From: DATEPR01 sp963780635
GTDB lineage: Bacteria; Actinomycetota; Actinomycetes; Mycobacteriales; Pseudonocardiaceae
Assembly (NCBI GenBank): GCA_963780635.1
Contig: CAWACW010000016.1
Span: 372,001-436,000, forward strand
Length of the DNA: 64,000 bases
Direction of reading: 5' to 3'
A program made the translations under genes and the position numbers. Shown in pieces: positions 26,970 to 35,960 of this stretch; positions within the stretch are counted from its first letter, which is position 1, and the number at the start of each line of letters is the position of its first letter. The notes beneath the pieces were generated by a model. It had not been told where the DNA came from. It ran no database searches and was given only the letters and a program-made list of their open reading frames with translations.

Positions 26970-27360
26970 CGAGTCGCCCACCCAGCGGCCGACTCGCTGA
27001 GCGCCGTGCTGTCCTGATGTGAGTTGCCCGCTCAGCGGTCGACTCGCTGAGTCTTTGGCGCGAGTTGCCCACCCAGCGGCCGACTCGCTGAGCGCCGTGC
27101 TGTCCTGATGTGAGTTGCCCGCTCAGCGGTCGACTCGCTGAGTCTTTGGCGCGAGTTGCCCACCCAGCGGCCGACTCGCTGAGCGCCGTGCTGCCTTGAT
27201 GTGAGTTGCCTGCTGAGCGGTCGACTCGCTGAGCTGCCTTGATGTGAGTTGCCCGCTGAGCGGCCGACTCGCTGAGCGCCGTGCTGCCTTGATGTGTGTT
27301 GCCTGCTCAGCGGTCGACTCGCTGAGCGTTTGGCGTGTGTCGTCCGCCCAGCGGTCGACA
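26970..27360. repeat. Repeat cluster A1: 91-bp tandem repeat of paired palindromes
   Basis: Units begin at 26970, 27061 and 27152 (period 91), then degenerate. Each unit holds two ~45-bp subunits built on a palindrome; the 25-bp copy at 27112-27136 has arms GAGTTGCCCGCT / AGCGGTCGACTC, which pair with two mismatches. The cluster lies between the converging MmcQ and permease genes. Confidence 0.85.
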
Positions 27361-27465
27361 CGTCGCGCTGAGCCGGCCATCCAACGGTCGATACGTTCTG
27401 TGCCATCGTGAACTGACTGTTTAAGAGCCGACAGTTAATGGCCGACATGCATGCGGACCGCGCGA

Positions 27466-27772
27466 GTCGACCGTTCGGCGGTCGACAAGTCAGCACGCCG
27501 ATTGCTCCACCGGGTGTCGACCATTTGATGGTCGCGATGCACTCGCGTGTCGACCGCCCGGTGGTCGGGCCCATTCCGGTCCGCGGTGAGTTGGCCGCTC
27601 AGTGGCGGTGTGTCGACCGCTGGATGGTCGTCGGGCCGATTGCTGCACCGGGTGTCGACCACTTGATGGTCGCGACGCACTCGCGTGTCGACCGCCCGGT
27701 GGTCGGGCCCATTCCGGTCCGCGGTGAGTCGGCCGCTCAGTGGCGGTGTGTCGACCGCTGGATGGTCGTCGG
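27466..27772. repeat. Repeat cluster A2: perfect palindrome plus 138-bp tandem duplication
   Basis: 27466-27486 is a perfect hairpin, GTCGACCG-TTCGG-CGGTCGAC. From 27497 a 138-bp unit is repeated at 27635 with few changes, each copy with three ~46-bp subunits centred on GTCGACC...GGTCG palindromes. Same palindrome family as clusters B, C and D. Confidence 0.85.
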
Positions 27773-27835
27773 GCCCGCTGGTCTGTGCCGGCCGTGGAGG
27801 GGTCGACTTGGGCCTGAGCCGGTCCGGCCTCGCGG

Positions 27836-28609
27836 TCAGCTGTTGATGTCCTTCGTGGCGAATCGTCGCGCCGCCAACGCCATGAAGATCACGCAGAACA
27901 CCAGTGACGAGAGCACCCCACGGGCCATGTCGCCCCAGTCCACCGACGAACTCAACAAATCACTCCAGGCGAACGCGTAATGCGACGGCAGATACTCCCG
28001 CAGCCCGCCCAGCGCCGTGATCGAGTCCAGGATCTGCGACAGGATCGACACCAACACCGCCCCACCGACGGCCCCCAGCGGCGCGTTCGTCGACACCGAC
28101 AGCAACAGCGCCAGGCCCGCCACCCACAACAGGCTCAACGCGATGTACACCACCGCCAGTGCGACCCGCCCAACCGCGGTGCCGAACGCCAGAGCCTCGC
28201 CCGTCGGACCGACCAGGTCGCCCGAGCCGTACCAGAGCACGCCGACCAGCAGCGACACCGCGGGCAGCACGATCAGCGCCAGTATCGACAGGATCCCTGC
28301 CACGATCGCCTTCTGCCGCAACAACCTGCCTCGCGGCACCGGGATCGCCAGCAGGTACTTCAGGCTCGACCACGACGCCTCGCTGGCCACCGTGTCCCCG
28401 AAGAACAACGCCACGATCACCACGAGCAGGAAGCTCGCCGACGCGAACAGCGCGAATACCGTGAAGTTGGTGCCGCTCTGCGTCGCCAGGTCGACCAACT
28501 GGCCCGAGTTCCGATTGGAATTCCCGTTGCCGACCTTGAACGCGATCAGCAGCAGGAACGGCAGCACGATCAGGAACCCGAGCGCGATCTGGGTGCGCCG
28601 CCTGCGCAA
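27836..28609 (-). CDS. ABC-2 type transporter permease
   Basis: At least 257 residues with six hydrophobic segments (IALGFLIVLPFLLLIAF; FTVFALFASASFLLVVIVALFFG; ILSILALIVLPAVSLLVGVLWY and others). It is the membrane partner of the upstream hydrolase-ABC fusion. The only standard start in frame is TTG 28609. However, the frame stays open and protein-like to the fusion's stop at 28685 (TRPRRTLPVRVEFVRQ precedes the TTG), and no ATG, GTG or TTG lies in that part. The true N-terminus therefore may lie upstream, by a non-standard start or readthrough. The last residues (RRFATKDIN) are cytoplasmic. Confidence 0.78.
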   Translation of the reverse strand: MRRRRTQIALGFLIVLPFLLLIAFKVGNGNSNRNSGQLVDLATQSGTNFTVFALFASASFLLVVIVALFFGDTVASEASWSSLKYLLAIPVPRGRLLRQKAIVAGILSILALIVLPAVSLLVGVLWYGSGDLVGPTGEALAFGTAVGRVALAVVYIALSLLWVAGLALLLSVSTNAPLGAVGGAVLVSILSQILDSITALGGLREYLPSHYAFAWSDLLSSSVDWGDMARGVLSSLVFCVIFMALAARRFATKDINS

Positions 28610-28684
28610 CTGCCGGACGAACTCGACCCGGACCGGCAGCGTGCGCCGCGGTCTGGTACCCCGTCGCCGCTCCCGCGATGCCGG

Positions 28685-31510
28685 TCATGAGCCACCTCCC
28701 ACCAGTTGCAGGAACGCGTCCTCGAGCTGCCTGCGTGGACCGACCTGGTCCACGGCGACCCCCGCCCGCACGAGCGCCTCCACCGCGGCCGCCCTGGGCA
28801 GACCGTTGAGCTGCGCGTGCACCTCACCGGCTGAGCCGTCCGGTGACGGCTGGTCGGCCAGGCCCGGCAGTTTCCGCAGCACCTCCAGGGCGCGCGCCAC
28901 GTCGTCCACCCGGAACGATGTCTCCCCGCCGCCGCTGACGATGTCGCTGACCTCACCGGCCGCGACCAGCTTGCCCTTGTGCATCACGACCACATGGGTG
29001 CACGTCTGCTCGACCTCGGTGAGCAGATGGCTGGACACCAGCACGGTGCGCCCGCCCGCCGCGTACCCACGCAGCACCTCGCGCATGTCCCGGATCTGCG
29101 GTGGGTCCAGGCCGTTCGTCGGCTCGTCGAGTACCAGCAGGTCCGGCAGGCCCAGCATCGCCTGCGCGATCGCCAGCCGCTGCCGCATGCCCTGGCTGTA
29201 CGTGCCGACCTTCCGCCGCACGGCATCGCCGAGCCCCGCGATCTCCAGGGCCTCCTCGAACCCGGCCTCCGACTCCGGCCGGCCCGTCGCTGCCCAGTAC
29301 AGGTGCAGGTTCGCGGTCCCGGACAGGTGCGGCAGGAACCCGGATCCCTCGACGAACGAGCCGATCCGCGACAACACGGGCGCCCCCGGCCGCACCCGGT
29401 GCCCGAACACCCGGATCGACCCGCCGGATGGCCGCACCAGGCCCATCAGCATCCGCAGTGCCGTCGTCTTGCCCGCTCCGTTCGGCCCGAGCAGTCCGAC
29501 CACCTGGCCGTGCTCCACCCGGAACGACAGGTCGTCGACCGCGACCACGCCGCCCGGGTACGACTTGCCCAGGCCGGACAGCACCAGCGGCACGTCGGCG
29601 AGCGACTCGTCCACGTCGTCCGGCCGCCGCCGCCACAGCAGCGCGATCAGACCGGCGAGCACGCACAGCGCCAGGACGACACCGATCGCGATCAGTTGGC
29701 CCGTCGGCAGTCCCGCCGAACCGGACACGCCTGGCACCACCGGCACGGCCAGCGCACCATCCGTCAGCGCGACCCGCAGTACGGCGGGCTGGGTCAGGTT
29801 CGCGTAGCTCTGGTCGGTGGTCGACACGACGAGCACCAACTGGTGGCCTGCCTGTACCGGCTGCACGATCCCTGGCAGTGTCACTGTCACCGTGACCGGG
29901 GAACCGTTGGCGGGCAACGGATCTATCCGAATGGGTGAGACTCCGGCACCCGGCAGCACGCGCTGGCCGGTCGGGCTCACGTCGTAGAGCTTCGCGAACA
30001 GCACGGCCTGCCCGGCGGGGTCGCTGCCGGGCTGCGCGCTCACCTGCAGCCGGACCGTGGACGAGCCCGCGATCTGCAGCTGCCCGGTCAACGGCCGACT
30101 GGCGAACGACGCGAACTCCCCTGGCACGTCGGTGGTCAGCCTGCTGGCGGCTCCGCCCAACGCACCGGTGAGCCCGGGCAGCCCGCTGACCGCTGACGGG
30201 CTGCCGCCGGGCGGGTTGAGGATCTGCTGCGGCGGTCCGCTGAGCACGACCGACTGACGTTGCGTGCTCGCGCCGACGAGGCCCGGGTAGGCGGGCGCGG
30301 TGACCGTGCGTACGGACGGCGCGCCGCCGGAGCGCAGCGAACCCTGCACGTCGTACTGGAACGCGGTGCCCGGATCGGCGCCCTTGCCCCGCAGGTAATG
30401 CTGGAACCAGTCGTCGATCTGCTGCTGGAGGGCCGCGCCGGGAGCGCCACCGTCGTGGCCGCCGTCGTACCAGATCATCTTGACCTTGCCGCCCGCCGCG
30501 GTGATCTGGCGCGCGTTCGCGTCCGCCTGGTCGAGCCCGAAGAGCGTGTCCTGCTCGCCCTGCACCAGCAGCGTCGGCTGGGTGATGTGGCTTGTCACGC
30601 TGACCGGCGAGTCGCGCCGCAGCAGGTCGATCGTCTGCTGGCCGGCCCGGCCGGTGGTGGCGATCTGCTGGTAGGCCTGGCAGACCTGCGGGATGAACCG
30701 GCCGCAGGTGCCCTGCACGGCGGCCGCGATCCCGGCCGAACCCGGCGTGGCCGTGGTGGAGGTCGACGACGACGCCGCGTCGCCCGGCGCCGGGGCGGCT
30801 GTCTGCGGTTCGAGCCCGCCACTGGACAGGCCGGACGCGAACAGGATGCCTGCCCAGGACCGCTTGAACACCCCGTCCGGTCCGAACGCACCGGCGGCAG
30901 GCGTGTTCGTCGCGGCCGGCGTCGAGGCGGCGGCGTTCGGCACGAGGGCCTGGGACAGGTCGTTGTACGTGATGACCGGCGCGATCGCGTCGACGCGGTG
31001 GTCGGTGCCGGCGAGCAGCAGCGACAGGGCGCCGCCATAGGAGCCGCCGGTTACGCCGATCCTCGGGTCGTTCGGGCCGTCCTTGGTCACCTCGGGCCGC
31101 GTGGCCAGCCAGTCGACCAGCTGCCGGGCATCGGTGACCTCGTAGTCCGGTGAGTTCAGCGCGATCTGGCCGGTGCTGGCGCCGAAGCCGCGCGGCGTGT
31201 ACGCCAGTGCGACGAAGCCCTGCTGGGCGAGCTGCCGGGCCTGGTCGGCGACCGAGGTCTTGGTGTCGCCGAAGCCGGGCGAGAGGAGCACGGCCGGAGC
31301 GGGCGTGTGCTGCGGGTAGTAGACCGTGGTGTCGATGCGGACGTGCTGGTTGTGCGCAGGGCCGTCGACGACCGGGATGAACAGGTTCTGCGTCCGGACC
31401 GCGGCAGGCTGGTTCGCGGAGTGCACGCCGATCCCGATGCCGACCGCCGCCACCACGATGACCAGGCCCAGCAGCAGCCAACCGATACGGAAACGGCGAG
31501 ATCGCGGCAC
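28685..31510 (-). CDS. Membrane-anchored alpha/beta hydrolase (CocE/PepX-type) fused to an ABC transporter ATPase
   Basis: A 941-residue fusion. An N-terminal membrane segment (about 10-31) anchors an extracytoplasmic alpha/beta hydrolase of the CocE/X-Pro dipeptidyl peptidase type. Its nucleophile is S157 (GGSYGG), acid D321 (QGEQDTLF) and base H352 (GGHDGG). A PepX C-terminal-like beta domain (about 395-590) follows. A second membrane helix (about 604-626) and a basic stop-transfer (WRRRP) bring the chain back inside to a complete ABC ATPase (640-941; Walker A GPNGAGKT 675-682, signature YSQGM, Walker B LLVLDEP 791-797). The permease gene follows. It could couple hydrolysis of an extracellular ester or peptide to transport; the substrate is unknown. 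A pure bystander fusion is also possible. Confidence 0.88.
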   Translation of the reverse strand: MPRSRRFRIGWLLLGLVIVVAAVGIGIGVHSANQPAAVRTQNLFIPVVDGPAHNQHVRIDTTVYYPQHTPAPAVLLSPGFGDTKTSVADQARQLAQQGFVALAYTPRGFGASTGQIALNSPDYEVTDARQLVDWLATRPEVTKDGPNDPRIGVTGGSYGGALSLLLAGTDHRVDAIAPVITYNDLSQALVPNAAASTPAATNTPAAGAFGPDGVFKRSWAGILFASGLSSGGLEPQTAAPAPGDAASSSTSTTATPGSAGIAAAVQGTCGRFIPQVCQAYQQIATTGRAGQQTIDLLRRDSPVSVTSHITQPTLLVQGEQDTLFGLDQADANARQITAAGGKVKMIWYDGGHDGGAPGAALQQQIDDWFQHYLRGKGADPGTAFQYDVQGSLRSGGAPSVRTVTAPAYPGLVGASTQRQSVVLSGPPQQILNPPGGSPSAVSGLPGLTGALGGAASRLTTDVPGEFASFASRPLTGQLQIAGSSTVRLQVSAQPGSDPAGQAVLFAKLYDVSPTGQRVLPGAGVSPIRIDPLPANGSPVTVTVTLPGIVQPVQAGHQLVLVVSTTDQSYANLTQPAVLRVALTDGALAVPVVPGVSGSAGLPTGQLIAIGVVLALCVLAGLIALLWRRRPDDVDESLADVPLVLSGLGKSYPGGVVAVDDLSFRVEHGQVVGLLGPNGAGKTTALRMLMGLVRPSGGSIRVFGHRVRPGAPVLSRIGSFVEGSGFLPHLSGTANLHLYWAATGRPESEAGFEEALEIAGLGDAVRRKVGTYSQGMRQRLAIAQAMLGLPDLLVLDEPTNGLDPPQIRDMREVLRGYAAGGRTVLVSSHLLTEVEQTCTHVVVMHKGKLVAAGEVSDIVSGGGETSFRVDDVARALEVLRKLPGLADQPSPDGSAGEVHAQLNGLPRAAAVEALVRAGVAVDQVGPRRQLEDAFLQLVGGGS

Positions 31511-31625
31511 GAACGCGAGACTACTGAGCGTCCGCTGAGAAACCCTCAGCGGCCTGTAACCATATACTGAGGTTTCTACCCCGCCCTCCGGTCAGCGGAC
31601 CGGATGCAGCATGATGCGGGGTGCG

Positions 31626-31722
31626 TGGAGGGGAGTACTCCCTCGCGGCGGTGTCGTCAGCACGGAACCCCTGGGTTCCCGGTGCCGTCGGTCAGCGGTT
31701 TCGCTGGCGGAGGAGACCTCCG
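31626..31722 (+). promoter_or_regulatory. yybP-ykoY-type (manganese) riboswitch
   Basis: The 5' element GGAGGGGAGTA and the 3' element TCGCTGGCGGAGGAGACCTCC-like end, with GGAGG (31627-31631) pairing CCTCC (31717-31721) as P1, match the conserved strands of the yybP-ykoY motif. GGTCAGCGG lies between them. This riboswitch senses Mn2+ and often precedes TerC-family genes, as here; GGAGG before the GTG start follows 27 bases later. Confidence 0.78.
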
Positions 31723-31758
31723 GATGGTGGGTTGTGCCCGGATCCGGAGGTCGTATCG

Positions 31759-32748
31759 GTGAACGTCCCCTTGTGGCTGTGGTTGGTCACGGCCCTCGGT
31801 GTACTCGGTCTCATCCTGATCGACCTGGTCGTGGTCGACCGCCATCCGCACCGCATCTCGATGGGCGAGGCCGGTCGGTGGGTCGCCGCGTACGTGGGCT
31901 GCGCGATCGTGTTCGGGCTGCTGGTGTGGATCTTCGAGGGCGGCCGCTTCGCGGGCGAGTTCTTCTCCGGCTATCTCACCGAATACTCACTGTCGGTGGA
32001 CAACCTGTTCGTGTTCCTGGTGATCATGACCGCGTTCAAGGTGCCGGAGATCCACCAGCACCGCGTACTGCTGGTCGGCATCCTCATCGCGTTGGTCCTG
32101 CGCGGCGCGCTGATCGTGGCCGGTGCCGCGCTGATCAGCCAGTTCGTCGCGATTTTCTACGTATTCGGAGCGTTCCTCGTCTATACGGCGTACCGGATCG
32201 CACGATCACCGGACGCGGACGACGATGCCGACTACTCCGAGAACGCGGTGATCCGCCTGCTGCGCCGGGTGGTACCGGTGACCAGGAAGTACCACGACGG
32301 CAAGTCCGTGGTCCGGGTCGACGGCCGCCGGATGATCACACCGATGCTCGTGGTGATGATCGCGATCGGCACCACCGACCTGCTGTTCGCGCTGGACTCG
32401 ATTCCCGCGGTGTTCGGCCTGACCCGCGACCCGTACCTGGTGTTCGCCGTGAACGCGTTCGCGTTGATGGGACTGCGGCAGCTGTACTTCCTCATCGGCG
32501 GCATGATCGCGCGGCTGGTGTATCTGCGGGCCGGGCTGTCGGTGCTGTTGCTGTTCATCGGCGTCAAGCTGATCCTCGAGGTCGTGCACGAGGACTGGCA
32601 GCCGTTCCGGTCGGGCAAGCAGCCGGTGCCGGTGCCGGTGCCCAGCGCGGGTGTCTCGCTGGCCGTCGTGGTCGGCGTGCTGGTGGTGACGGTGGTGGCC
32701 AGCATGATCAAGGATCGCAGTCGTCGGCGGAATCTCGAAACCAACTAG
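31759..32748 (+). CDS. TerC family integral membrane protein
   Basis: A 329-residue membrane protein with about nine hydrophobic segments. Family signatures include LILIDLVVVDR in the first helix, EYSLSVDNLFVFLVIMTAF with the conserved Asp-Asn, and TTDLLFALDSIPAVFGLT with the conserved acidic pair. Several TerC proteins export Mn2+ or load metal onto exported enzymes. The GTG at 31759 is chosen: GGAGG lies 8 nt upstream and the hydrophobic first helix starts right after it. The upstream yybP-ykoY-type riboswitch predicts induction by manganese. Confidence 0.9.
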   Translation: MNVPLWLWLVTALGVLGLILIDLVVVDRHPHRISMGEAGRWVAAYVGCAIVFGLLVWIFEGGRFAGEFFSGYLTEYSLSVDNLFVFLVIMTAFKVPEIHQHRVLLVGILIALVLRGALIVAGAALISQFVAIFYVFGAFLVYTAYRIARSPDADDDADYSENAVIRLLRRVVPVTRKYHDGKSVVRVDGRRMITPMLVVMIAIGTTDLLFALDSIPAVFGLTRDPYLVFAVNAFALMGLRQLYFLIGGMIARLVYLRAGLSVLLLFIGVKLILEVVHEDWQPFRSGKQPVPVPVPSAGVSLAVVVGVLVVTVVASMIKDRSRRRNLETN

Positions 32749-32784
32749 TACGCAGAACTAAGGATTTCGAGTAGCGTGGGCCGG

Positions 32785-34761
32785 GTGCGCCCAGAAGACC
32801 TTTCCCTGATCAGTGAACCCAGCAGCCCGACGCTGCACGGCGACCTGTTGGTGGTCGCGGTGGCCAGCCCCGATCCCAAGTCCAACGAGTACCAGGGTGG
32901 CCTGGTCCGGGTACCGCTGGACGGCGGCCCGCCGGTGCCCTGGACCTGGGGCAAGAGTGACGTGGCCCCAGCCGTCTCCCCCGACGGCAAGTGGCTGGCG
33001 TTCCTGCGGCCTGTCGACATCGACGGTAAGCCGCGCCCGCAGCTGCACGTGATGCCCACCGCGGGCGGCGACGCCAGGAGCCTCACGTCCCTGTCGCTCG
33101 GTGCCGGCAAGCCGGTGTGGGCGCCGGACTCGCAGCGCATCGCCTTCGCCGCAAGGGTTCCCGAGCCCGGGCGATACGGCACGGCGGACGACGAGTGGGA
33201 CGACTCGCCAGGCCCCGACGCCGAGGCGCCGCGCCGCATCACACGGCTGGACTACCGCTTCGACAGCACCGGCTACGTGCTCGACCGCCATCCCAGGCTG
33301 TTCGTCGTCGACGTGGCCGCCGCGCTGGCCGAGCCGGGTGCCGACGTGCCGGAGCCGGTCGAACTGACCGACGGCCGGTGCCCGGTGGCCGACCCGGCGT
33401 GGACGCCGGACGGCACCCACCTGATCGTGGTCGCGCCCCGGGACCTGGGCGTGCGCGAGACGCTGTTCGACGACCTCTACGCGGTGCCCGCGGCCGGTGG
33501 CGAGCCGATCCTGGTCGCCATCACCCAAGGCGACGCCAGCGTGCCCGCGGTCACCGAAGACGGCCACGTGCTGTACATCGGCTCCGCGCACACCGAGGTC
33601 GTGGATATCGCGGCGAACAACCACGGCCTGTGGGCCACCCTGTTCCGGCCCGGTGAGCCGTCCACCCCGCGTCGGCTGACCGACGTCGAGACCGTGGACT
33701 GCGAGCCGGCCGGCGGTGCGCCGGTGCCGGTGCGCGGCGACGTGCTCGTCGTGGTGCGCCACCGCGGAGCGCTGGAACTGCGCCGGGTGCCGATCGACGC
33801 CACGTCGGCGACCCTGGAACAGCTGCCGGTGCTCATCGGCCAGCGGGCGGCCGTGCGATCGTTCAGCGTGTACGACGGCAGGATCGCCGCTGTCGTGTCC
33901 ACTGCGGACAGTCCGGCCGAGGTCGTGGTCCGCTCCGGGGACGAGACCACCACACTGACCGAGTTCGCGAAGCCGTTGCGGGCGGCCGGACTGCGGCCAC
34001 TGACCGAGCTGAACACCACGGCCCCCGACGGCTACCCGGTGCACGGCTGGGTCGTGCTGCCAGAAGGCCCCGGTCCGCACCCCGTGCTGCTGTACGTGCA
34101 CGGAGGACCGTTCATGTACCACAGCTGGGGTTTCGTGGACGAGGCGCAGGTCTACGCGGCCGCCGGTTACGCGGTCGTGCTGCCCAACCCACGCGGTTCG
34201 GCCGGTTACGGGCAGGCGCACGGCAAGGCGGTGGTGCGCGGGTTCGGCACCGTCGACGTCGCCGACGTCCTCGCCACCCTGGACGCGGCGCTGGAGCTGC
34301 CCGAGTGCGACGGCGAGCAGGTCGGCGTCATGGGCGGTTCGTACGGCGGTTTCATGACCAGCTGGCTGGCCACCCACAACGGGGACCGGTTCCGGGCGGC
34401 GTGGTCGGAGCGGGCCCTGAACTCGTGGGACTCCTTCCACGGCAGCTCGGACATCGGCTGGTTCTTCACCGAGGGCTACGTCGGTCCGGACCCGGAGGAC
34501 TGGCGGCGGGCCAGCCCGCTGACCTACGCCGACCAGGTCACCATCCCGTTCGCCGTCGTGCACTCGGAGCAGGACCTGCGCTGCCCGTTCGAGCAGGGCC
34601 AGCGGATGTTCGTGGCGCTGCGGAAGGCAGGCGTGGACACCGAGTTCGTCGTGTTCCCCGGGGAGAGCCATGAGCTGACCCGCTCCGGCAAGCCGCGCCA
34701 CCGGGTGCAGCGGTTCCGGATCGGTCTGGACTGGTGGGCGCGGCACCTCAAGAAGAGTTGA
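32785..34761 (+). CDS. S9 family prolyl-oligopeptidase-like peptidase
   Basis: About 658 residues. The N-terminal beta-propeller (about 10-395; HGDLLVVAVASPDPKSNEYQ, SPDGKWLAFLRP) gates a C-terminal alpha/beta hydrolase. The catalytic triad is S519 (GGSYGGF), D597 (HSEQDLRCPFEQG) and H629 (GESHEL), an acylaminoacyl-peptidase-like arrangement. No signal peptide is visible, so it is cytoplasmic. GTG 32785 is chosen since TAGCGT (32772-32777) lies 7 nt upstream, implying a leaderless start; GTG 32776 is the alternative. It overlaps the following gene. Confidence 0.92.
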   Translation: MRPEDLSLISEPSSPTLHGDLLVVAVASPDPKSNEYQGGLVRVPLDGGPPVPWTWGKSDVAPAVSPDGKWLAFLRPVDIDGKPRPQLHVMPTAGGDARSLTSLSLGAGKPVWAPDSQRIAFAARVPEPGRYGTADDEWDDSPGPDAEAPRRITRLDYRFDSTGYVLDRHPRLFVVDVAAALAEPGADVPEPVELTDGRCPVADPAWTPDGTHLIVVAPRDLGVRETLFDDLYAVPAAGGEPILVAITQGDASVPAVTEDGHVLYIGSAHTEVVDIAANNHGLWATLFRPGEPSTPRRLTDVETVDCEPAGGAPVPVRGDVLVVVRHRGALELRRVPIDATSATLEQLPVLIGQRAAVRSFSVYDGRIAAVVSTADSPAEVVVRSGDETTTLTEFAKPLRAAGLRPLTELNTTAPDGYPVHGWVVLPEGPGPHPVLLYVHGGPFMYHSWGFVDEAQVYAAAGYAVVLPNPRGSAGYGQAHGKAVVRGFGTVDVADVLATLDAALELPECDGEQVGVMGGSYGGFMTSWLATHNGDRFRAAWSERALNSWDSFHGSSDIGWFFTEGYVGPDPEDWRRASPLTYADQVTIPFAVVHSEQDLRCPFEQGQRMFVALRKAGVDTEFVVFPGESHELTRSGKPRHRVQRFRIGLDWWARHLKKS

Positions 34762-35303
34762 CCGGCTGGACGATCCGGCGGGCGACACCCGCTGATGCCG
34801 AGCGGATCGCGTGGCTGCGCGTCCGTTCCTGGCAGCACGCCTACCGGGACATCCTGCCTGCCGTGGGGCTGGCCGCGATGAACCCGCAGGCCGGTGTCGC
34901 CCGCTGGGCCGAGTTGGCAGCGGCGGGGCCGCCCATCGCGGTGTTCGTCGCTGTCGGCGGCGACGACGTGCCGGTCGCGTACTGCACGGTCGGCGCCGCG
35001 CGGGACGAGGTCGACCGGCACCCCGAACTGTCCACCGGCGAGCTGTGGGCGATCTACTCCGATCCCGACGTGCACGGCACCGGCGCGGGCCACGCACTGC
35101 ACGAGACCGCCGTCGATCACCTGGCATGCCACGGTTTCCGGCACGCGACGCTGTGGGTGTTCGAGGCCAACGCGACCGCCCGGCGGTTCTACGCGGCGCA
35201 CGGCTGGTACGCCGACGGCGGCCGGGAGCCCTTCGACTGGGCGGGTGCGAGCGTCCCCGAACTGCGGTACGCGCGATCGGTGGGTCAGCCGAGCAGCGTG
35301 TAG
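34758..35303 (+). CDS. GNAT-family N-acetyltransferase
   Basis: About 181 residues. TGWTIRRATPADAERIAWLRVRSW opens the GNAT fold; ELWAIYSDPDVHGTGAGHALHE is the acetyl-CoA strand and loop, and TLWVFEANATARRFYAAHGWYAD ends it. TTG 34758 overlaps the stop of the peptidase gene (TTGA) and begins at family homology, so it is preferred over GTG 34734. The substrate is unknown. The 3' end overlaps the converging RES-type gene by 19 bases. Confidence 0.85.
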   Translation: MTGWTIRRATPADAERIAWLRVRSWQHAYRDILPAVGLAAMNPQAGVARWAELAAAGPPIAVFVAVGGDDVPVAYCTVGAARDEVDRHPELSTGELWAIYSDPDVHGTGAGHALHETAVDHLACHGFRHATLWVFEANATARRFYAAHGWYADGGREPFDWAGASVPELRYARSVGQPSSV

Positions 35304-35941
35304 TTGAGGGCCGCGCAGACCCGGGCCAGCGGCACGTCCAGGCCGGGGTGGTTGAGCGGCACCAGCGCGTCCGGTGTCGACGGCAGGGCAGTGGCCGCGG
35401 GCGGGTCCCACAGGCACACCGCGGGATTGCCCGAGTCCATCGACGATCGGTACCACAGGCCGTCCAGGTCCGGGTACGCGGTGCGGATGGCCCGTGCCCA
35501 CTCCTGGGTGCGCGCGCGGGGGCCGCTACTGATCTCTTGGGACGCGCCCACCCTGGTCGGCCACAGTCCGGTCAGATCCAGCAGCAGCAGCGGGCGGATC
35601 GGCCGCACCACGACCAGAAACGGTTGCCGTGTCAGTCTGTCCACTACGGACGTATCCTGGAACACTTCTGCCACACTGGTTCGCGCGGACAGTCCGAAGT
35701 AGAGCACACCCTCGTTCGGCGCGTCCGTCGGCCTGCCACGCGGTCCCGGCGGGTGGGTGTCGAAGCGGGCGTGCGGTAGCGGGCCGGTGCGGCGGAAGCC
35801 GTCCCACTCCTGGGGATGGCGGCCCGCGACGGTGAACACCCTGACCAGCCGGGTAGCCGGGTGCACCCGCACGACGTCTTCGTCGGGGCGCAGCAGTTGG
35901 GCGAGCACCGCCGGCGTGGGCGGCTCGGGTAGCCGTGCCAT
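35285..35941 (-). CDS. RES-domain toxin (NAD+-degrading type)
   Basis: A 218-residue RES-domain protein; studied members of this toxin class deplete cellular NAD+. RLVRVFT carries the first conserved Arg, GPLPHARFD the second, GVLYFGLSARTSVAEVFQDT the conserved Tyr and Glu, and the fold ends with DSGNPAVCLWD. It is the second gene of a two-gene unit, 19 bases after the HTH gene, typical antitoxin-then-toxin order of RES pairs. The length is normal for the family. Confidence 0.83.
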   Translation of the reverse strand: MARLPEPPTPAVLAQLLRPDEDVVRVHPATRLVRVFTVAGRHPQEWDGFRRTGPLPHARFDTHPPGPRGRPTDAPNEGVLYFGLSARTSVAEVFQDTSVVDRLTRQPFLVVVRPIRPLLLLDLTGLWPTRVGASQEISSGPRARTQEWARAIRTAYPDLDGLWYRSSMDSGNPAVCLWDPPAATALPSTPDALVPLNHPGLDVPLARVCAALNYTLLG

Positions 35942-35960
35942 GTGGTGGTGGGCGCTCCTG

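Noticed and set aside
25485..26981. Long frame antisense to uvrB
   Set aside because: Shadow of uvrB and the MmcQ gene.
31611..32774. Alternative frame covering the terC leader and gene
   Set aside because: It crosses the riboswitch and lies out of frame with clear TerC signatures.
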